Shown here in pieces: positions 24,828-34,518 of a stretch of 64,000 nt of DNA (its first letter is position 1; each line of letters begins with the position of its first letter). The notes beneath the pieces were generated by a model. The model did no database searches, was not told where the DNA came from, and saw only the letters and a list, made by a program, of their open reading frames with translations. The translations under genes and the position numbers were made by a program. Source of the DNA: Erysipelothrix anatis (GTDB lineage: Bacteria; Bacillota_I; Bacilli_A; Erysipelotrichales; Erysipelotrichaceae); assembly GCF_009828745.1 (NCBI RefSeq), contig NZ_WTSX01000007.1, positions 1 to 64,000 on the forward strand, written 5' to 3'.

Positions 24828-25661
24828 ATGTTTTATATAGGAAGTCATTTATCATTTTCAAAAGGTTATGAAGGTTTAGGAAAAGAAGCCTTGAACATTG
24901 GAGCGAATACATTCCAATTCTTTACCCGTAGTCCCCGTGGTGGTAAAGCGAAACCACTCGATTTAGATGATGTTGCGAAACTCAATGCCATTATTGAAGC
25001 AAACGATTTTAAACATATATTGGCACATGCACCCTACACTTTGAATGCGTGCAGCGATAAGCCACACACACGAGAATATGCTGAGGAAGTAATGCGGGAT
25101 GATATTTATCGTATGAGTTTTATCAAAGGGAGTCTTTATAACTTCCATCCCGGAAGTCATGTTGGTCAAGGGGTTGAACCCGCAGTTGTTATGATTTCAG
25201 ATATGCTCAATCGAGTACTTGATCCAAACCAAGAAACAATTGTGCTACTCGAAACAATGGCAGGTAAAGGTTCTGAAGTTGGACGCACATTTGAGGAGCT
25301 CAAAGAAATTATTGACCGTGTGGAAGTCAAAGAAAAACTCGGCGTTTGCTGGGACACATGTCACCTCTATGATGCAGGTTATGATCTCGTCAACGATCTT
25401 GATGGAGTTATCGCAGAATTTGACCGCATTATCGGTTTGAACAAACTTCACGCAATACATATTAACGATAGCAAAAATCCATTTAAATCGCATAAAGACC
25501 GTCATGAAAAAATTGGTCAAGGGTCACTTGGTTTGGATGCCTTTGTAAATATTATAAATCATCCCAAACTACGCCATTTGCCATTTTACTTAGAAACACC
25601 CCAGGACGATAACGATGGTTACCGTCAAGAAATTGAATTACTCCGTCAAAACCGAAAATAA
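24828..25661 (+). CDS. nfo: deoxyribonuclease IV (endonuclease IV)
   Basis: 277-residue AP endonuclease that incises DNA at abasic sites, with three zinc ions. Signature segments are visible: [13 protein letters not shown] at the start, [53 protein letters not shown] and [22 protein letters not shown], together covering the metal-binding His, Glu and Asp residues. AGGAGG ribosome site. Single-gene unit. Confidence 0.95.
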   Translation: MFYIGSHLSFSKGYEGLGKEALNIGANTFQFFTRSPRGGKAKPLDLDDVAKLNAIIEANDFKHILAHAPYTLNACSDKPHTREYAEEVMRDDIYRMSFIKGSLYNFHPGSHVGQGVEPAVVMISDMLNRVLDPNQETIVLLETMAGKGSEVGRTFEELKEIIDRVEVKEKLGVCWDTCHLYDAGYDLVNDLDGVIAEFDRIIGLNKLHAIHINDSKNPFKSHKDRHEKIGQGSLGLDAFVNIINHPKLRHLPFYLETPQDDNDGYRQEIELLRQNRK

Positions 25662-25749
25662 TGCAACTTAACGCATGTATCTTTCATCTTACCGGATTTA
25701 CCACATTATTTAACATTTTTTTGCTACGATACACATAGAGGAGGCAGAC

Positions 25750-26190
25750 ATGAAAATTCGAATCATTGAAAATCCAGAATTAGCAGATGATGACGTGATT
25801 GTCGAATGTCATGCGCTGACTTCTGAGATTCAAAGTTGGATTCAAAAGTTTCATACAGAGGCAATCGTCGTATCTAGTGATGATCGTGATATAACACTCA
25901 ACACAGATGACGTTCTATTCTTTGAAACTGAGGCAGAGAGTGTTTTCGCTCATACGAGTCGAGATTCTTACCGAACACGATATCGTTTGTATGAATTGGA
26001 AGATAAATTACCCAATACATTTGTAAGAATATCTAAATCAGCCATTGTGAATATTAATCATGTGGCAGCGATTGAACGAAACATTACCTCTGCACGGTCC
26101 ATTCAGTTCTTTGACTCTCACAAAATAGTGTACGTATCACGTATGTACTTCCCAAATGTGAAAAAGCATTTGGACGAAAGGAGCTTATAA
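25750..26190 (+). CDS. LytTR-domain transcriptional regulator
   Basis: 146 residues without a receiver domain. The C-terminal half (DVLFFETEAESVFAHT through LPNTFVRISKSAIVNINHVAAIE) is a LytTR DNA-binding domain. Such short LytTR regulators usually sit in front of a membrane partner that modulates them, as here, where the next gene starts at the stop codon (position 26190). An AGAGGAGG site precedes the start. A role in an envelope-stress or membrane-signal pair is inferred from context. Confidence 0.85.
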   Translation: MKIRIIENPELADDDVIVECHALTSEIQSWIQKFHTEAIVVSSDDRDITLNTDDVLFFETEAESVFAHTSRDSYRTRYRLYELEDKLPNTFVRISKSAIVNINHVAAIERNITSARSIQFFDSHKIVYVSRMYFPNVKKHLDERSL

Positions 26191-27041
26191 TGAAAAGAAA
26201 AAGCGGTAGTCTTTACTGGGGTTTCTTCTTCATAGTTATTTCGGTTGTTATTTTTGGATCCGCATTTAACCTTTTTGAAGTAGGAAACAGTATTTTTAGA
26301 ATTATTGTAACAGCAATGCTGGTTGCATTTGCAATTAGCAATTTGAAGGATTTAAATTATGGTGGAATTATTATGCCACTTATCATTGCTTTTGCCTTAA
26401 ATGATGATCTCTTCTATTTTAGAGGAAACATCTGGTGGCTCATTTGGGGTGGTATCTTCCTAAGTATCGGATTACATTCCCTTTTCCCAAGAAAAAAGCA
26501 CAACTTTGAGTTCTTCAGTGAAACTTATGATGCACCAAAATCCGACTATAATCGTCACGACTTCAACGATGATGATATCATTGACGTTGAGGTAAACGTT
26601 GAAAATGGAGATGGTAGCAAGCAAAATTTCACCTTTAGTTCTGACGGAACCAAAGAAGGCACAAACTTCAACAAAGAAAACAATCACGAAAAGCAATATG
26701 ACGCACGTCAGGACTTTATAAGAATGGAAGCAACCTTCACTGACCGCACACGTTATGTTCGCTCAGAGAACTTTACAGACGGATCAGTCGAGTGTAACTT
26801 CGCATCATTACGCGTATACTTTGATCAAGCAAAATTTAATCCTAATGGATCACACCTAAATATCGATTGTAATTTTGGACAAATTGTCCTCTACATTCCT
26901 CATACTGTGAATGTAATTAACAACGTCACAACAACCCTTGGTGGTATATCAGATTCAACACATCATATGCCACAATCGGGTCCAACATTAACACTCAATG
27001 GAGACGTTTCATTCGGTAATTTGAAGATCTATTATATCTAA
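26190..27041 (+). CDS. LiaF-like membrane protein partner of the LytTR regulator
   Basis: 283 residues: four short hydrophobic segments in the first 95 residues (LiaF-TM/DUF5668-like), a charged linker, then a C-terminal beta-rich domain (FTDGSVECNFASLRVYFDQ to GGISDSTHHMPQSGPTLTLNGDVSFGNLKIYYI) like the C-terminal part of LiaF and cell-wall-active antibiotic response proteins. Directly coupled to the LytTR gene. Probably senses or sequesters in response to envelope stress (inference). Confidence 0.75.
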   Translation: MKRKSGSLYWGFFFIVISVVIFGSAFNLFEVGNSIFRIIVTAMLVAFAISNLKDLNYGGIIMPLIIAFALNDDLFYFRGNIWWLIWGGIFLSIGLHSLFPRKKHNFEFFSETYDAPKSDYNRHDFNDDDIIDVEVNVENGDGSKQNFTFSSDGTKEGTNFNKENNHEKQYDARQDFIRMEATFTDRTRYVRSENFTDGSVECNFASLRVYFDQAKFNPNGSHLNIDCNFGQIVLYIPHTVNVINNVTTTLGGISDSTHHMPQSGPTLTLNGDVSFGNLKIYYI

Positions 27042-27075
27042 TTAAAGGCGGAAAATATCCGCCTTTAATTATTTT
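27042..27075 (+). terminator. terminator of the LytTR/LiaF-like pair
   Basis: Stem TTAAAGGCGG/CCGCCTTTAA followed by TTATTTTAA. Confidence 0.8.
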
Positions 27076-27158
27076 AACTTTTATGTTAAAACCTATTGCG
27101 CTTTTGTAAAATGAATGTTATTATCTATAGGCACTAAGGAATTAAACACAGCAAACAT

Positions 27159-27242
27159 GCGGATGTGGTGAAATTGGCAGACACACTAGACTTAGGATCT
27201 AGCGCCTTGTGCATGGGGGTTCGAGTCCCTTCATCCGCACCA
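27159..27242 (+). tRNA. tRNA-Leu (anticodon TAG)
   Basis: 84 bases, acceptor GCGGATG/CATCCGC, anticodon stem CTAGA with loop CTTAGGA (anticodon TAG, reading CUA), long variable arm, T-loop GTTCGAGTC and an encoded CCA at the end. Confidence 0.96.
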
Positions 27243-27256
27243 TAAATTTTAAAACA

Positions 27257-27283
27257 AAGAACCAATTTCGAGGTTCTTTTTAT
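27257..27283 (+). terminator. tRNA-Leu terminator
   Basis: Stem AAAGAACC/GGTTCTTT with a T run directly after the tRNA. Confidence 0.78.
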
Positions 27284-27300
27284 TTAGTTCACGAAAATAA

Positions 27301-27828
27301 TTAATTAAGCTTACAATAAATCATCAAAGTGGTGGTCACTTCGCGTATCATAAGTAATCCAAACACAGGGAGTACGTTCCCATCATAAATCTGGTACAAC
27401 ACCACAAAAAAGAAAAGACTATCCAGAAATATTAAAACAATATTCCGAAACCATACATTTCCTCTAAAATCTTTGTATTTTGTCATTCCGTCTGAAAACA
27501 AGAGGATTTCAATACATGCCCTTAACAACATTAAAAAGATTATCTTCATATCTTCAAAGCTAAATACTGTCGACAAAATGAAATAGAATAAGACTTGATC
27601 AAGTGCGATTGCAAATGCAGTAACAAAGGGCTTTCTTGACGTATCTGTATCTTGGTTATTATGTAATGCAGAATTTCTCAAAATGATAAATCCTGCTCTT
27701 AAGATGAGCATTAAAACCACTGCAGCAGAGTCATCGTACTTAACACTACTCAAAACTATATAGAAGAATGAAATATCAAAAGCAATGATAATGCTGTCAC
27801 GATAGTTTCTTATTATATTTTTTACCAT
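27301..27828 (-). CDS. hypothetical membrane protein
   Basis: 175 residues, about five hydrophobic segments separated by short charged loops (RNYRDS, RKPF, TKYKDFRGN). The protein looks built of three related hydrophobic units, each with a DISFF/DQVLFYF/DSLFFF-type start, suggesting internal repetition. No family recognised. No clear operon partner. Confidence 0.6.
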   Translation of the reverse strand: MVKNIIRNYRDSIIIAFDISFFYIVLSSVKYDDSAAVVLMLILRAGFIILRNSALHNNQDTDTSRKPFVTAFAIALDQVLFYFILSTVFSFEDMKIIFLMLLRACIEILLFSDGMTKYKDFRGNVWFRNIVLIFLDSLFFFVVLYQIYDGNVLPVFGLLMIREVTTTLMIYCKLN

Positions 27829-28036
27829 TCTCTTCCCTCTAGTACCTTAGTACACCCATATATCTGCATTATAGCAGTGTCTTCCATCTTTTTTTGATAT
27901 GTACGATTAGGTTGATGATTTTATCGCCTAGATTGCACCTTTGGTTATTAAATGGCTAACCTGCGCATTTTGGTGTTTAGGTTGTAGAAAAAACTCCAAT
28001 CAATAATGATACCATTATAGTAGGAAGGTACTTTGT

Positions 28037-28231
28037 ATGAATAAACACTCTAAATTTACACTATTATTGTTAATTGGCGGCCTTTATTTACTCGGTCACC
28101 TATTTCCTGACTTCTATACTGTATTCACAACATTCGTCTTTTGGAGTTGTATTGTTTTCGCAGTCATCTACATTATTTCGGCCATTCGCCTGCAAATGAG
28201 ATTAAAACACTACAAACGCTTCGAGAAGTAG
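28037..28231 (+). CDS. small membrane protein
   Basis: 64 residues with two hydrophobic segments (FTLLLLIGGLYLLGHLF and FVFWSCIVFAVIYIISAI) and a basic C-terminus. An AGGAAGG site nine bases before the ATG supports translation. Function unknown. Confidence 0.55.
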   Translation: MNKHSKFTLLLLIGGLYLLGHLFPDFYTVFTTFVFWSCIVFAVIYIISAIRLQMRLKHYKRFEK

Positions 28232-28488
28232 TTTCCAAACTTCAATAGCATTCCAAAATATATACAATAATTTGCAAATTAGTTGTGAAGATTGATTTCG
28301 TTTGAACGTTTCCATGCTATATTTTAGACATATGATGCATTCCTAAATTATGTCTTGTCACCTACCGGAAAATCATTTGACAAACCATAGGTATTATCCT
28401 ATGATTATACTAGAAATAAGAACTCAACGTTTATATAATGTCTATTATTAAACTGTTTAAACCTTATTCTAGACAGGAGGCACTATAT

Positions 28489-28692
28489 ATGGAAACAGGT
28501 AAAGTTAAATTCTTTAATGCTGAAAAAGGTTTCGGTTTCATTACAAATGATACAGATAACCAAGACGTGTTCGTACACTTCTCAGCTATCGAATCAACAG
28601 GATACAAAACTTTAAACGAAGGACAAGCAGTTAGCTTCGACATCGTTGAAGGACAACGTGGTCCTCAAGCAAGTAACGTAAGACCGTTATAA
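28489..28692 (+). CDS. cold-shock protein (CspA/CspB type)
   Basis: 67 residues from ATG at 28489, eight bases behind AGGAGG. RNP1 KGFGFITN and RNP2 VFVHFSAI of the single-strand nucleic-acid-binding cold-shock domain are intact. The leader between 28240 and 28488 holds no other gene and may include a long cold-responsive 5' UTR, as usual for csp genes. RNA chaperone in the cytoplasm. Confidence 0.95.
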   Translation: METGKVKFFNAEKGFGFITNDTDNQDVFVHFSAIESTGYKTLNEGQAVSFDIVEGQRGPQASNVRPL

Positions 28693-28696
28693 TGAC

Positions 28697-28729
28697 AAAA
28701 GCTCTCACAATTAGTTGTGAGAGCTTTTT
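28697..28729 (+). terminator. csp terminator
   Basis: Perfect 14-bp stem AAAAGCTCTCACAA/TTGTGAGAGCTTTT with a T run. Confidence 0.88.
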
Positions 28730-28738
28730 ATATCTTAC

Positions 28739-29053
28739 CTATTGATTCCATTCATCCGTAACTTCGAAATGCGTAGCACTGTACTTCAAGATTTTGGGAT
28801 TCGGTGTTCTTTTTTTATGAGACTGTAAGTGCGCATCACTTTTCTTAAAATTCATAAATGCTTCCTTGCTTTCCCAAGTAAAAGAGATAACAACTAAATC
28901 ATAATCTGGATTGCTTGAGTTTAGCCCCATTTCGATTGATTCAAATCCAGGTAATCCTTTAACAATTGAGTTTTCCATAAAATTTGTCATATGGATTTGA
29001 CTGTAATCTTTAGTGACTTCAAAGCGTTTAATTTCTTTGTATTTATGTAACAT
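28739..29053 (-). CDS. antibiotic biosynthesis monooxygenase (ABM)-domain protein
   Basis: 104 residues of a ferredoxin-like ABM fold: IKRFEVTKDYSQ opening, LPGFESIEMGLN, VVISFTWESKEAFMNFKKSDAH with the typical W-S-K-E-A-F pattern. The family includes small monooxygenases and IsdG-type haem degraders; the catalytic residues for haem breakdown cannot be confirmed here. Single gene. Confidence 0.8.
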   Translation of the reverse strand: MLHKYKEIKRFEVTKDYSQIHMTNFMENSIVKGLPGFESIEMGLNSSNPDYDLVVISFTWESKEAFMNFKKSDAHLQSHKKRTPNPKILKYSATHFEVTDEWNQ

Positions 29054-29200
29054 CGTTGATCCTCCTATTATTTGATCATACTCTATATTTTTTTATCTTT
29101 TAACCCGTAAACACCAAGGTAAATCGCTTGACCTTTTTGTCCATGTGAGATATTATATCAATGCACTCAACGTGCACAGTTTATTACACACACATGCTAG

Positions 29201-29228
29201 AAAGCCCTGGATCCCCATCCAGGGCTTT
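29201..29228 (-). terminator. terminator of the CofE-like gene
   Basis: Perfect 12-bp stem AAAGCCCTGGAT/ATCCAGGGCTTT with a 4-base loop, eight bases after the stop; the T tract is short, so it may partly act as an mRNA-end stabiliser. Confidence 0.7.
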
Positions 29229-29235
29229 CTGTATG

Positions 29236-30429
29236 TTACTCGTCTGAAAGATTATCGAAATAACCTTGAACAAATACGATCGGGGTTCCTTTGTCACCCG
29301 AGCCACTTGTGAGATCACATAGTGACCCAACGAGGTCTACGATACGACGTGGTGTCGTTCCCTGCGCAGCCATTTGGCCAACAAGGTCATCTCCTTTTTC
29401 TTTGATTGAAGCTTCGATAGCTTCTTTAAGAGCCTCACCTGTTAAATCTTTAAAATCATTATCTGCTAAATACTTGAGTTTCAATTCATTAGGTGTTCCC
29501 TCAAGTCCTTTTGTATATGCAGGAGCAACAGTAGGATCCGCTAGTTCCCAAATTTTACCCATTGGATCTTTGAATGCACCATCTCCATAAACCATGACTT
29601 CCACATGTTTTCCAGTTGCTTCAAGCATACGTTTTTGGATGTCTTCAACAAGCCCAAAACTATTATGTGGGAACAACTTAACAGAATCTTCTGTTGATTT
29701 GTTTGACCCTAAAAGACCAAACTCAGCATTGTATCCACTTCCATCAACACTCTCAGTCAATATATCATCTAAACCAAGTACGAGTTCTGCACCTTCACGT
29801 TTTAAGATACGTTTGGTACATGCACGTGAATGAATGTCACAAGCCAGAACATGCTTTGTATAATTTAAGATTGTCTCACAGCGATTTGAGAATACAATTT
29901 CAACTTCTGCACCTTCTGCTTCAATTATTTCACCATAATATGCAACATAATCTACACCAGTAAATGAATGTTTGTTTTCGCCAAATAATGCGCGATATTG
30001 CTCCAGTGTCAAAACATCACTATAAGGATTAACTCCAGCTTCATCTAATTGGTCAAGCGTAACCAATTCGTTACCGACTTCATCGGATGGAAAACTGAGC
30101 ATGAGCACAACTTTTTTAACACCTTGTGCAACTCCTTTGAGTAACATTGAAAAACGGTTTCGTGATAAGATTGGAAAAATTACTCCAATTGTATCTGTTC
30201 CAAACTTGGTTCGGATATCCTTTGCAATCGCATCTACATCAGCGTAGTTACCTTGAGCACGCGCTACAATTGATTCTGTCATCGCAATAATGTCACGATC
30301 ACGAACCTCAAAATTATCACTCTTGCTTGCTTCGAGGATGCTTTGTGTTACGATCGACGCTAAGTCATCTCCTTCTCGAATAATTGGACCACGAATTCCA
30401 CGTGAGACTGTACCAACTTTTCTTCCCAT
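29236..30429 (-). CDS. coenzyme F420:L-glutamate ligase-like protein (CofE family)
   Basis: 397 residues with a CofE-type ligase domain (RGIRGPIIREGDDLASIV, DIIAMTESIVARAQGNY, VMVYGDGAFKDP). Firmicutes of this kind lack F420, so homologues probably ligate glutamate to another acceptor, for example a folate-type cofactor (inference). The start is supported by GGAAGG upstream. It is longer than archaeal CofE (about 250 residues). No neighbouring gene helps to define the substrate. Confidence 0.75.
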   Translation of the reverse strand: MGRKVGTVSRGIRGPIIREGDDLASIVTQSILEASKSDNFEVRDRDIIAMTESIVARAQGNYADVDAIAKDIRTKFGTDTIGVIFPILSRNRFSMLLKGVAQGVKKVVLMLSFPSDEVGNELVTLDQLDEAGVNPYSDVLTLEQYRALFGENKHSFTGVDYVAYYGEIIEAEGAEVEIVFSNRCETILNYTKHVLACDIHSRACTKRILKREGAELVLGLDDILTESVDGSGYNAEFGLLGSNKSTEDSVKLFPHNSFGLVEDIQKRMLEATGKHVEVMVYGDGAFKDPMGKIWELADPTVAPAYTKGLEGTPNELKLKYLADNDFKDLTGEALKEAIEASIKEKGDDLVGQMAAQGTTPRRIVDLVGSLCDLTSGSGDKGTPIVFVQGYFDNLSDE

Positions 30430-30715
30430 GTTAGTATACCTTCCTTTTCTTTTTTCATAGAAACAGTATTTATACTGAGAACAGATGTTCTTGTTCCTGT
30501 ACTATTCTATCATGTGTGGGATTGATATGAAAGAACGACTTGAAGATGTAACAAATTTCATGAATTGGATACGCTTTCTTATCTGAATTATTGTTCAAAG
30601 ATAACATTTTTAAAATATCTATTTATATTCAGGTTAAAAATGTGTCTATTAAGAAGGGGTCTTTCAATGAAAAACTCTGAAACAAACAACTTAATATTGA
30701 AAAACCATCATTATG
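30430..30715. other. intergenic region, no gene seen
   Basis: Spacer between the divergent CofE-like gene and the lysine riboswitch promoter; it should hold the promoter of the former on the minus strand, but I cannot name its elements with confidence. Confidence 0.4.
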
Positions 30716-30716
30716 C

Positions 30717-30745
30717 TTGACTATCTTTACATTAAACGGTATGGT
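30717..30745 (+). promoter_or_regulatory. promoter of the lysine riboswitch transcript
   Basis: TTGACT at 30717-30722, 17-base spacer and TATGGT at 30740-30745, ending just before the riboswitch. Confidence 0.65.
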
Positions 30746-30754
30746 TAATGAAAT

Positions 30755-30915
30755 TGAATATAGAGGTAGCGGTGCATCAGAGTATGAAGTCGAGTAGGTA
30801 TACGTTGACGCTTCAGAAAGGTAACCATCGCCGAATAGATTAATTAGACATAATTAACCTATGGGGTTAGTGAAAATATCACTATCACTCGATCCATTCG
30901 GATTGGCACTATGAA
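30755..30915 (+). ncRNA. lysine riboswitch (L-box)
   Basis: The conserved L-box elements occur in order: AGAGGTAGCGGTGC, then AGAGTATGAAG, then GAAAGGTAACC followed by ATCGCCGAA, a long paired arm (GATTAATTAGACATAATTAA) and the closing TTCGGATTGGCACTA. Spacing agrees with the lysC-type riboswitch of B. subtilis. It is followed at once by a terminator and an amino-acid ABC importer, so lysine binding would stop transcription of the importer genes. Identity is from recalled consensus, not from a covariance search. Confidence 0.85.
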
Positions 30916-30918
30916 ACT

Positions 30919-30947
30919 AAAACTCTAGCCAACCGCTAGAGTTTTTC
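30919..30947 (+). terminator. riboswitch expression-platform terminator
   Basis: Perfect 8-bp stem AACTCTAG/CTAGAGTT (30921-30928, 30936-30943) with five T, 40 bases before the importer start codon. Confidence 0.85.
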
Positions 30948-30987
30948 TATTCCCCCAACCATCATTCAATTTGATAGGAGGATTACT

Positions 30988-32535
30988 ATGAGAAGGATAG
31001 TAACAGTATTTGCTGTAATGCTTCTGGTATTAGTTGGTTGTGGTGTAAAACCAACAGATCGAGAAACATTTACAGTTGGTATGGAGTGTGGTTATGCACC
31101 GTATAACTGGACTCAATCAGAATCAAATGATTCTGCAGTTGCGATTGATGGCAACCAGTTTTGTGAAGGATATGATGTCCAAATTGCAAAACGTGTAGCA
31201 GCATCAATGGATAAAGAATTGGTGATTCGTAAGACGAGTTGGGATGGATTGATCCTTTCCCTTCAAACCGGAGAGATTGATGCAATCATTGCGGGAATGT
31301 CTCCAACTGATGAGCGTAAAAAAGAAGTTGCGTTTAGCAATGTCTATTATCTTGATGACGAAACTGCATTTGGTATTGTCGTCAAACGGGATGGCCCCTT
31401 TAGTCAAGGAAAAACTTTAAAAGACTTCGAAAATGCGCGTGTGTCTGCGCAAGTCGGTACATTCCACACTGAATTATTGGAACAACTTGAGAATATTGAT
31501 GCAGCACAAGCCATGAAAGATTTTCCAACAATGACAGTTGCCCTACAATCTGGAGAATTAGATGGATTCGTTGCTGATAGTGGTACTGGCGACCGTATTA
31601 ATGCAACTAATAAAGACTTGATGTATATCCAGTTGGATGGACCTGAAGGATATACGGTCACTGAATCAATGGCTGGGGTTGCTATTGGTCTTCGTAAAGA
31701 AGATACCCAACTTCTAAATGAAGTTAATGATGCACTCGCTCTTATTTCCCGTGACACACAAAAAGAATTGATGAATACAGCGGTGAATGCAGGAGATTTT
31801 TCAACTGGAAATTTCTTTGAACAAGTAATGACCATTTTATCGCATAATTATCCAGCTTTAATTCGTGGAACGCTTACCACTATTGGGATTTCGTTTACCG
31901 CAACATTGATTGGATTTATTATTGGACTTCTCGTTGCAATTTCACGAAACACAAAAGTTACGAATGCAATTGCCTCAGTCTATATTACCGTCTTCCGTGG
32001 AACCCCAATGATGGTACAAGCATTAGTCTTCTATTATGGGATTTCAATGATGTTTACAGGATTCCGTTGGTCTAACTTACCAATGGGTAACATACTTGCA
32101 GGGATTATCATTGTAAGCATCAATACCGGTGCTTATATGGCTGAAACTATGCGAAGTGGTATTCAAGCCATTGATGATGGACAGTTTGAAGCAGCTAAAA
32201 GCCTTGGCTTTACGCGCTGGGAGACAATGCGTCACATTATCTTGCCACAAGCAATTAGAAATGCAATCCCAGCATTAGGTAATGAATTAATCGTTAATGT
32301 TAAAGATACATCCGTTCTTAATGTTATTGCAGTAACCGAACTTTTCTTCGTTTCAAATGGAATTGCATCTACGACGTATCAAGTATTCCAAACATTCACG
32401 ATTACGACAGTAATTTATTTAGTCCTAACTACATTCTTAACGCTATTACTTCGCTTTATCGAATTGAAACTTGATAAAACAAAAACTGAGGCAAGTAGCT
32501 ATCCATCATCAATTACTGATGGACAAAATATATAG
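30988..32535 (+). CDS. fused substrate-binding/permease protein of a lysine-type amino-acid ABC importer
   Basis: 515 residues. The N-terminal part is a lipoprotein (lipobox LVGC) with a type 2 solute-binding domain (about 25-265: YAPYNWTQ, TSWDGLILSLQTGEIDAIIAGMSPT, SGTGDRINATNKD). From about 285 on follows a HisM/GlnP-type permease (TLTTIGISFTATLIG, FRGTPMMVQALVFYY and the EAA loop EAAKSLGFTRWETMRHIILPQAIRNAIPALGNE). Such fusions occur in many Firmicutes. A strong GATAGGAGG site precedes the start. The upstream lysine riboswitch points to lysine as substrate. Confidence 0.9.
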   Translation: MRRIVTVFAVMLLVLVGCGVKPTDRETFTVGMECGYAPYNWTQSESNDSAVAIDGNQFCEGYDVQIAKRVAASMDKELVIRKTSWDGLILSLQTGEIDAIIAGMSPTDERKKEVAFSNVYYLDDETAFGIVVKRDGPFSQGKTLKDFENARVSAQVGTFHTELLEQLENIDAAQAMKDFPTMTVALQSGELDGFVADSGTGDRINATNKDLMYIQLDGPEGYTVTESMAGVAIGLRKEDTQLLNEVNDALALISRDTQKELMNTAVNAGDFSTGNFFEQVMTILSHNYPALIRGTLTTIGISFTATLIGFIIGLLVAISRNTKVTNAIASVYITVFRGTPMMVQALVFYYGISMMFTGFRWSNLPMGNILAGIIIVSINTGAYMAETMRSGIQAIDDGQFEAAKSLGFTRWETMRHIILPQAIRNAIPALGNELIVNVKDTSVLNVIAVTELFFVSNGIASTTYQVFQTFTITTVIYLVLTTFLTLLLRFIELKLDKTKTEASSYPSSITDGQNI

Positions 32536-32550
32536 AAAGCAGGTAATCTT

Positions 32551-33297
32551 ATGACAGAAACACCATTGGTATCCATTCAAAATCTACATAAAAGTTTTGG
32601 ATCCCTTGAGGTATTAAAAGGTGTCACGCTCGATGTCAATCGGGGTGATGTCGTATCCATTATTGGTTCATCAGGTTCAGGAAAATCGACATTGTTACGA
32701 TGCATTAACGATTTGGAATCCTTTGATGATGGTGATGTCGCCATTGATGGAACCTCAATTCGTCAATTAAAAGGACGCGAACTCAACACAAGCGTCGGGA
32801 TTGTATTTCAAAACTTCAATCTTTTCAATAATTTAACAGTACTTGAGAACTGTGTTAAGCCACAAATGGTTGTCCTAAACCGTACACGTGAAGCTGCTGA
32901 GGCAACAGCCCTCGATTTACTTCGTAAAGTTGGTATGGAACAGTTTGCTAATAAAAATGCCATTCAACTATCAGGAGGACAAAAACAACGAGTTGCGATT
33001 GCACGTGCACTCGCGATGAATCCCAAAGTATTGTTATTTGATGAACCAACAAGTGCTCTTGATCCTGAGATGGTTGGTGAAGTATTACAAGTAATGAAAG
33101 ATCTTGCCAATGAATCACTAACAATGATCGTTGTCACTCATGAAATGGGGTTTGCACGCGATGTTTCATCACACGTTGTTTTTATGGACAATGGCGTTGT
33201 GCTTGAATCCGGAACCCCCGAAGCAATTTTCAATAATCCTCAAGAAGTACGTACACAAGCTTTTTTAGCAAGATATAGAAACCAAGGAGCTCAATAA
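32551..33297 (+). CDS. amino-acid ABC transporter ATP-binding protein (GlnQ/HisP type)
   Basis: 248 residues with Walker [10 protein letters not shown] (about 37-45), Q-loop VFQNFNLF, signature LSGGQKQR, Walker [15 protein letters not shown] and switch VVTHEMGF. It starts 15 bases after the fused receptor-permease gene behind AAGCAGG and its stop overlaps the next start. It powers the importer encoded by the preceding gene. Confidence 0.92.
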   Translation: MTETPLVSIQNLHKSFGSLEVLKGVTLDVNRGDVVSIIGSSGSGKSTLLRCINDLESFDDGDVAIDGTSIRQLKGRELNTSVGIVFQNFNLFNNLTVLENCVKPQMVVLNRTREAAEATALDLLRKVGMEQFANKNAIQLSGGQKQRVAIARALAMNPKVLLFDEPTSALDPEMVGEVLQVMKDLANESLTMIVVTHEMGFARDVSSHVVFMDNGVVLESGTPEAIFNNPQEVRTQAFLARYRNQGAQ

Positions 33298-34475
33298 TGA
33301 CACATTCAAATATCAAAAAATATGCACATCAATTTTTGCCAGCAATGCAAGAGGCACGTCGCTTCTTCCACCAAAACCCCGAACTTGCACACGAAGAATA
33401 TGAAACTCAAAAATATATTCAACAAACACTTGATGCTTTAGGAATCGAGAATCATCAATTATTTGGTACCGGTGTCGTTGGACTTATTCAAGGTGCACAC
33501 CCTGGAAAAACTGTACTACTTCGTGCAGATATGGATGCTTTACCAATCCATGAAGAGGCAGATGTTCCCTATCGTTCAGGTATTGATGGAAAAATGCATG
33601 CTTGTGGCCATGACGGTCATACGGCCGGTCTTTTAGGAGCAGCGATGATTCTAAATGAAATGAAAGATTCTATTCATGGTAATGTTAAACTCATGTTTCA
33701 ACCTGCTGAGGAAACAGACGGCGGTGCACAACCGATGATTGATGAAGGCATTCTTCTAAATCCAACCGTTGATGCTGCATTTGGTTTACATCTTGCGGGT
33801 GACGTAGAACATGGAAAACTCCAAGTCCGTTATGGTGCAATGTATGGAGCTCCTGATGAATTTGAAATCGTAATTCGTGGTCGTGGTGGTCATGCGGCGA
33901 GTCCAGAACAAACAATTGATCCAATCAGCATTGCAGTTCAGTTTATTCAAAACGCACAGCACATCCTTACACGCCGCATTGATCCAGTTAAGCCTGCAGT
34001 CATCTCCTTCACAAAAATACATGCTGGTGATGGTTTAAATGTAATTCCAGAAGTATGCCGCATTGGCGGTACAATTCGAACATTATATCCAGATACACGA
34101 GCAATTGTGTCAGAAATGTTGGAACAAACTCTAAATGCATCCTGTGAGCTACACGGTGCAACGTATGAATTTAGTTTCCTACCATCATATCCACCATTAA
34201 TTAACAATCAAGAAATGACGGCTTTAGTTCAGGATAGCTTAAGTGGGTACTTTGGTGCTGACCAAGTTATTGAAAAAGAGTTCCCGACACTTGGTGCTGA
34301 GGACTTTGCATTCTTAACACTTGCAGTACCTGCATCCTATTATAATGTCGGCATCAACCGCGAGGGCTACGACGAGCCGGTTCATCACCATCCGAAATTT
34401 GCATGGGATGACGAAGTCTTAGAAGTCACAAGTGCTTCTTTAGCAACCGTAGCATTAGATTTCTTAAATCAGTAA
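33297..34475 (+). CDS. M20-family N-acyl-amino-acid amidohydrolase
   Basis: 392 residues. Metal-site motifs are visible: LRADMDALPI near 80, MHACGHDGHTAGLLGAA near 100, PAEETDGGAQPM with the catalytic Glu, and a late FPTLGAEDFAF plus VHHHPKFAWDDE. Members release amino acids from N-acyl forms (hippuricase, N-acetyl-diaminopimelate deacetylase). The start overlaps the ATPase stop (ATGA), so it belongs to the lysine-riboswitch operon; an N-acyl-lysine or diaminopimelate-related substrate is the best guess. Confidence 0.88.
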   Translation: MTHSNIKKYAHQFLPAMQEARRFFHQNPELAHEEYETQKYIQQTLDALGIENHQLFGTGVVGLIQGAHPGKTVLLRADMDALPIHEEADVPYRSGIDGKMHACGHDGHTAGLLGAAMILNEMKDSIHGNVKLMFQPAEETDGGAQPMIDEGILLNPTVDAAFGLHLAGDVEHGKLQVRYGAMYGAPDEFEIVIRGRGGHAASPEQTIDPISIAVQFIQNAQHILTRRIDPVKPAVISFTKIHAGDGLNVIPEVCRIGGTIRTLYPDTRAIVSEMLEQTLNASCELHGATYEFSFLPSYPPLINNQEMTALVQDSLSGYFGADQVIEKEFPTLGAEDFAFLTLAVPASYYNVGINREGYDEPVHHHPKFAWDDEVLEVTSASLATVALDFLNQ

Positions 34476-34518
34476 ATTAAAAGGGAAAGCGAGTCATTCG
34501 CCTTCCCTTTTAATTTTC
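34474..34518. terminator. bidirectional terminator
   Basis: Long stem AAATTAAAAGGGAA/TTCCCTTTTAATTT with GCGA/TCGC inside, between the convergent amidohydrolase and membrane-protein genes. Confidence 0.85.
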
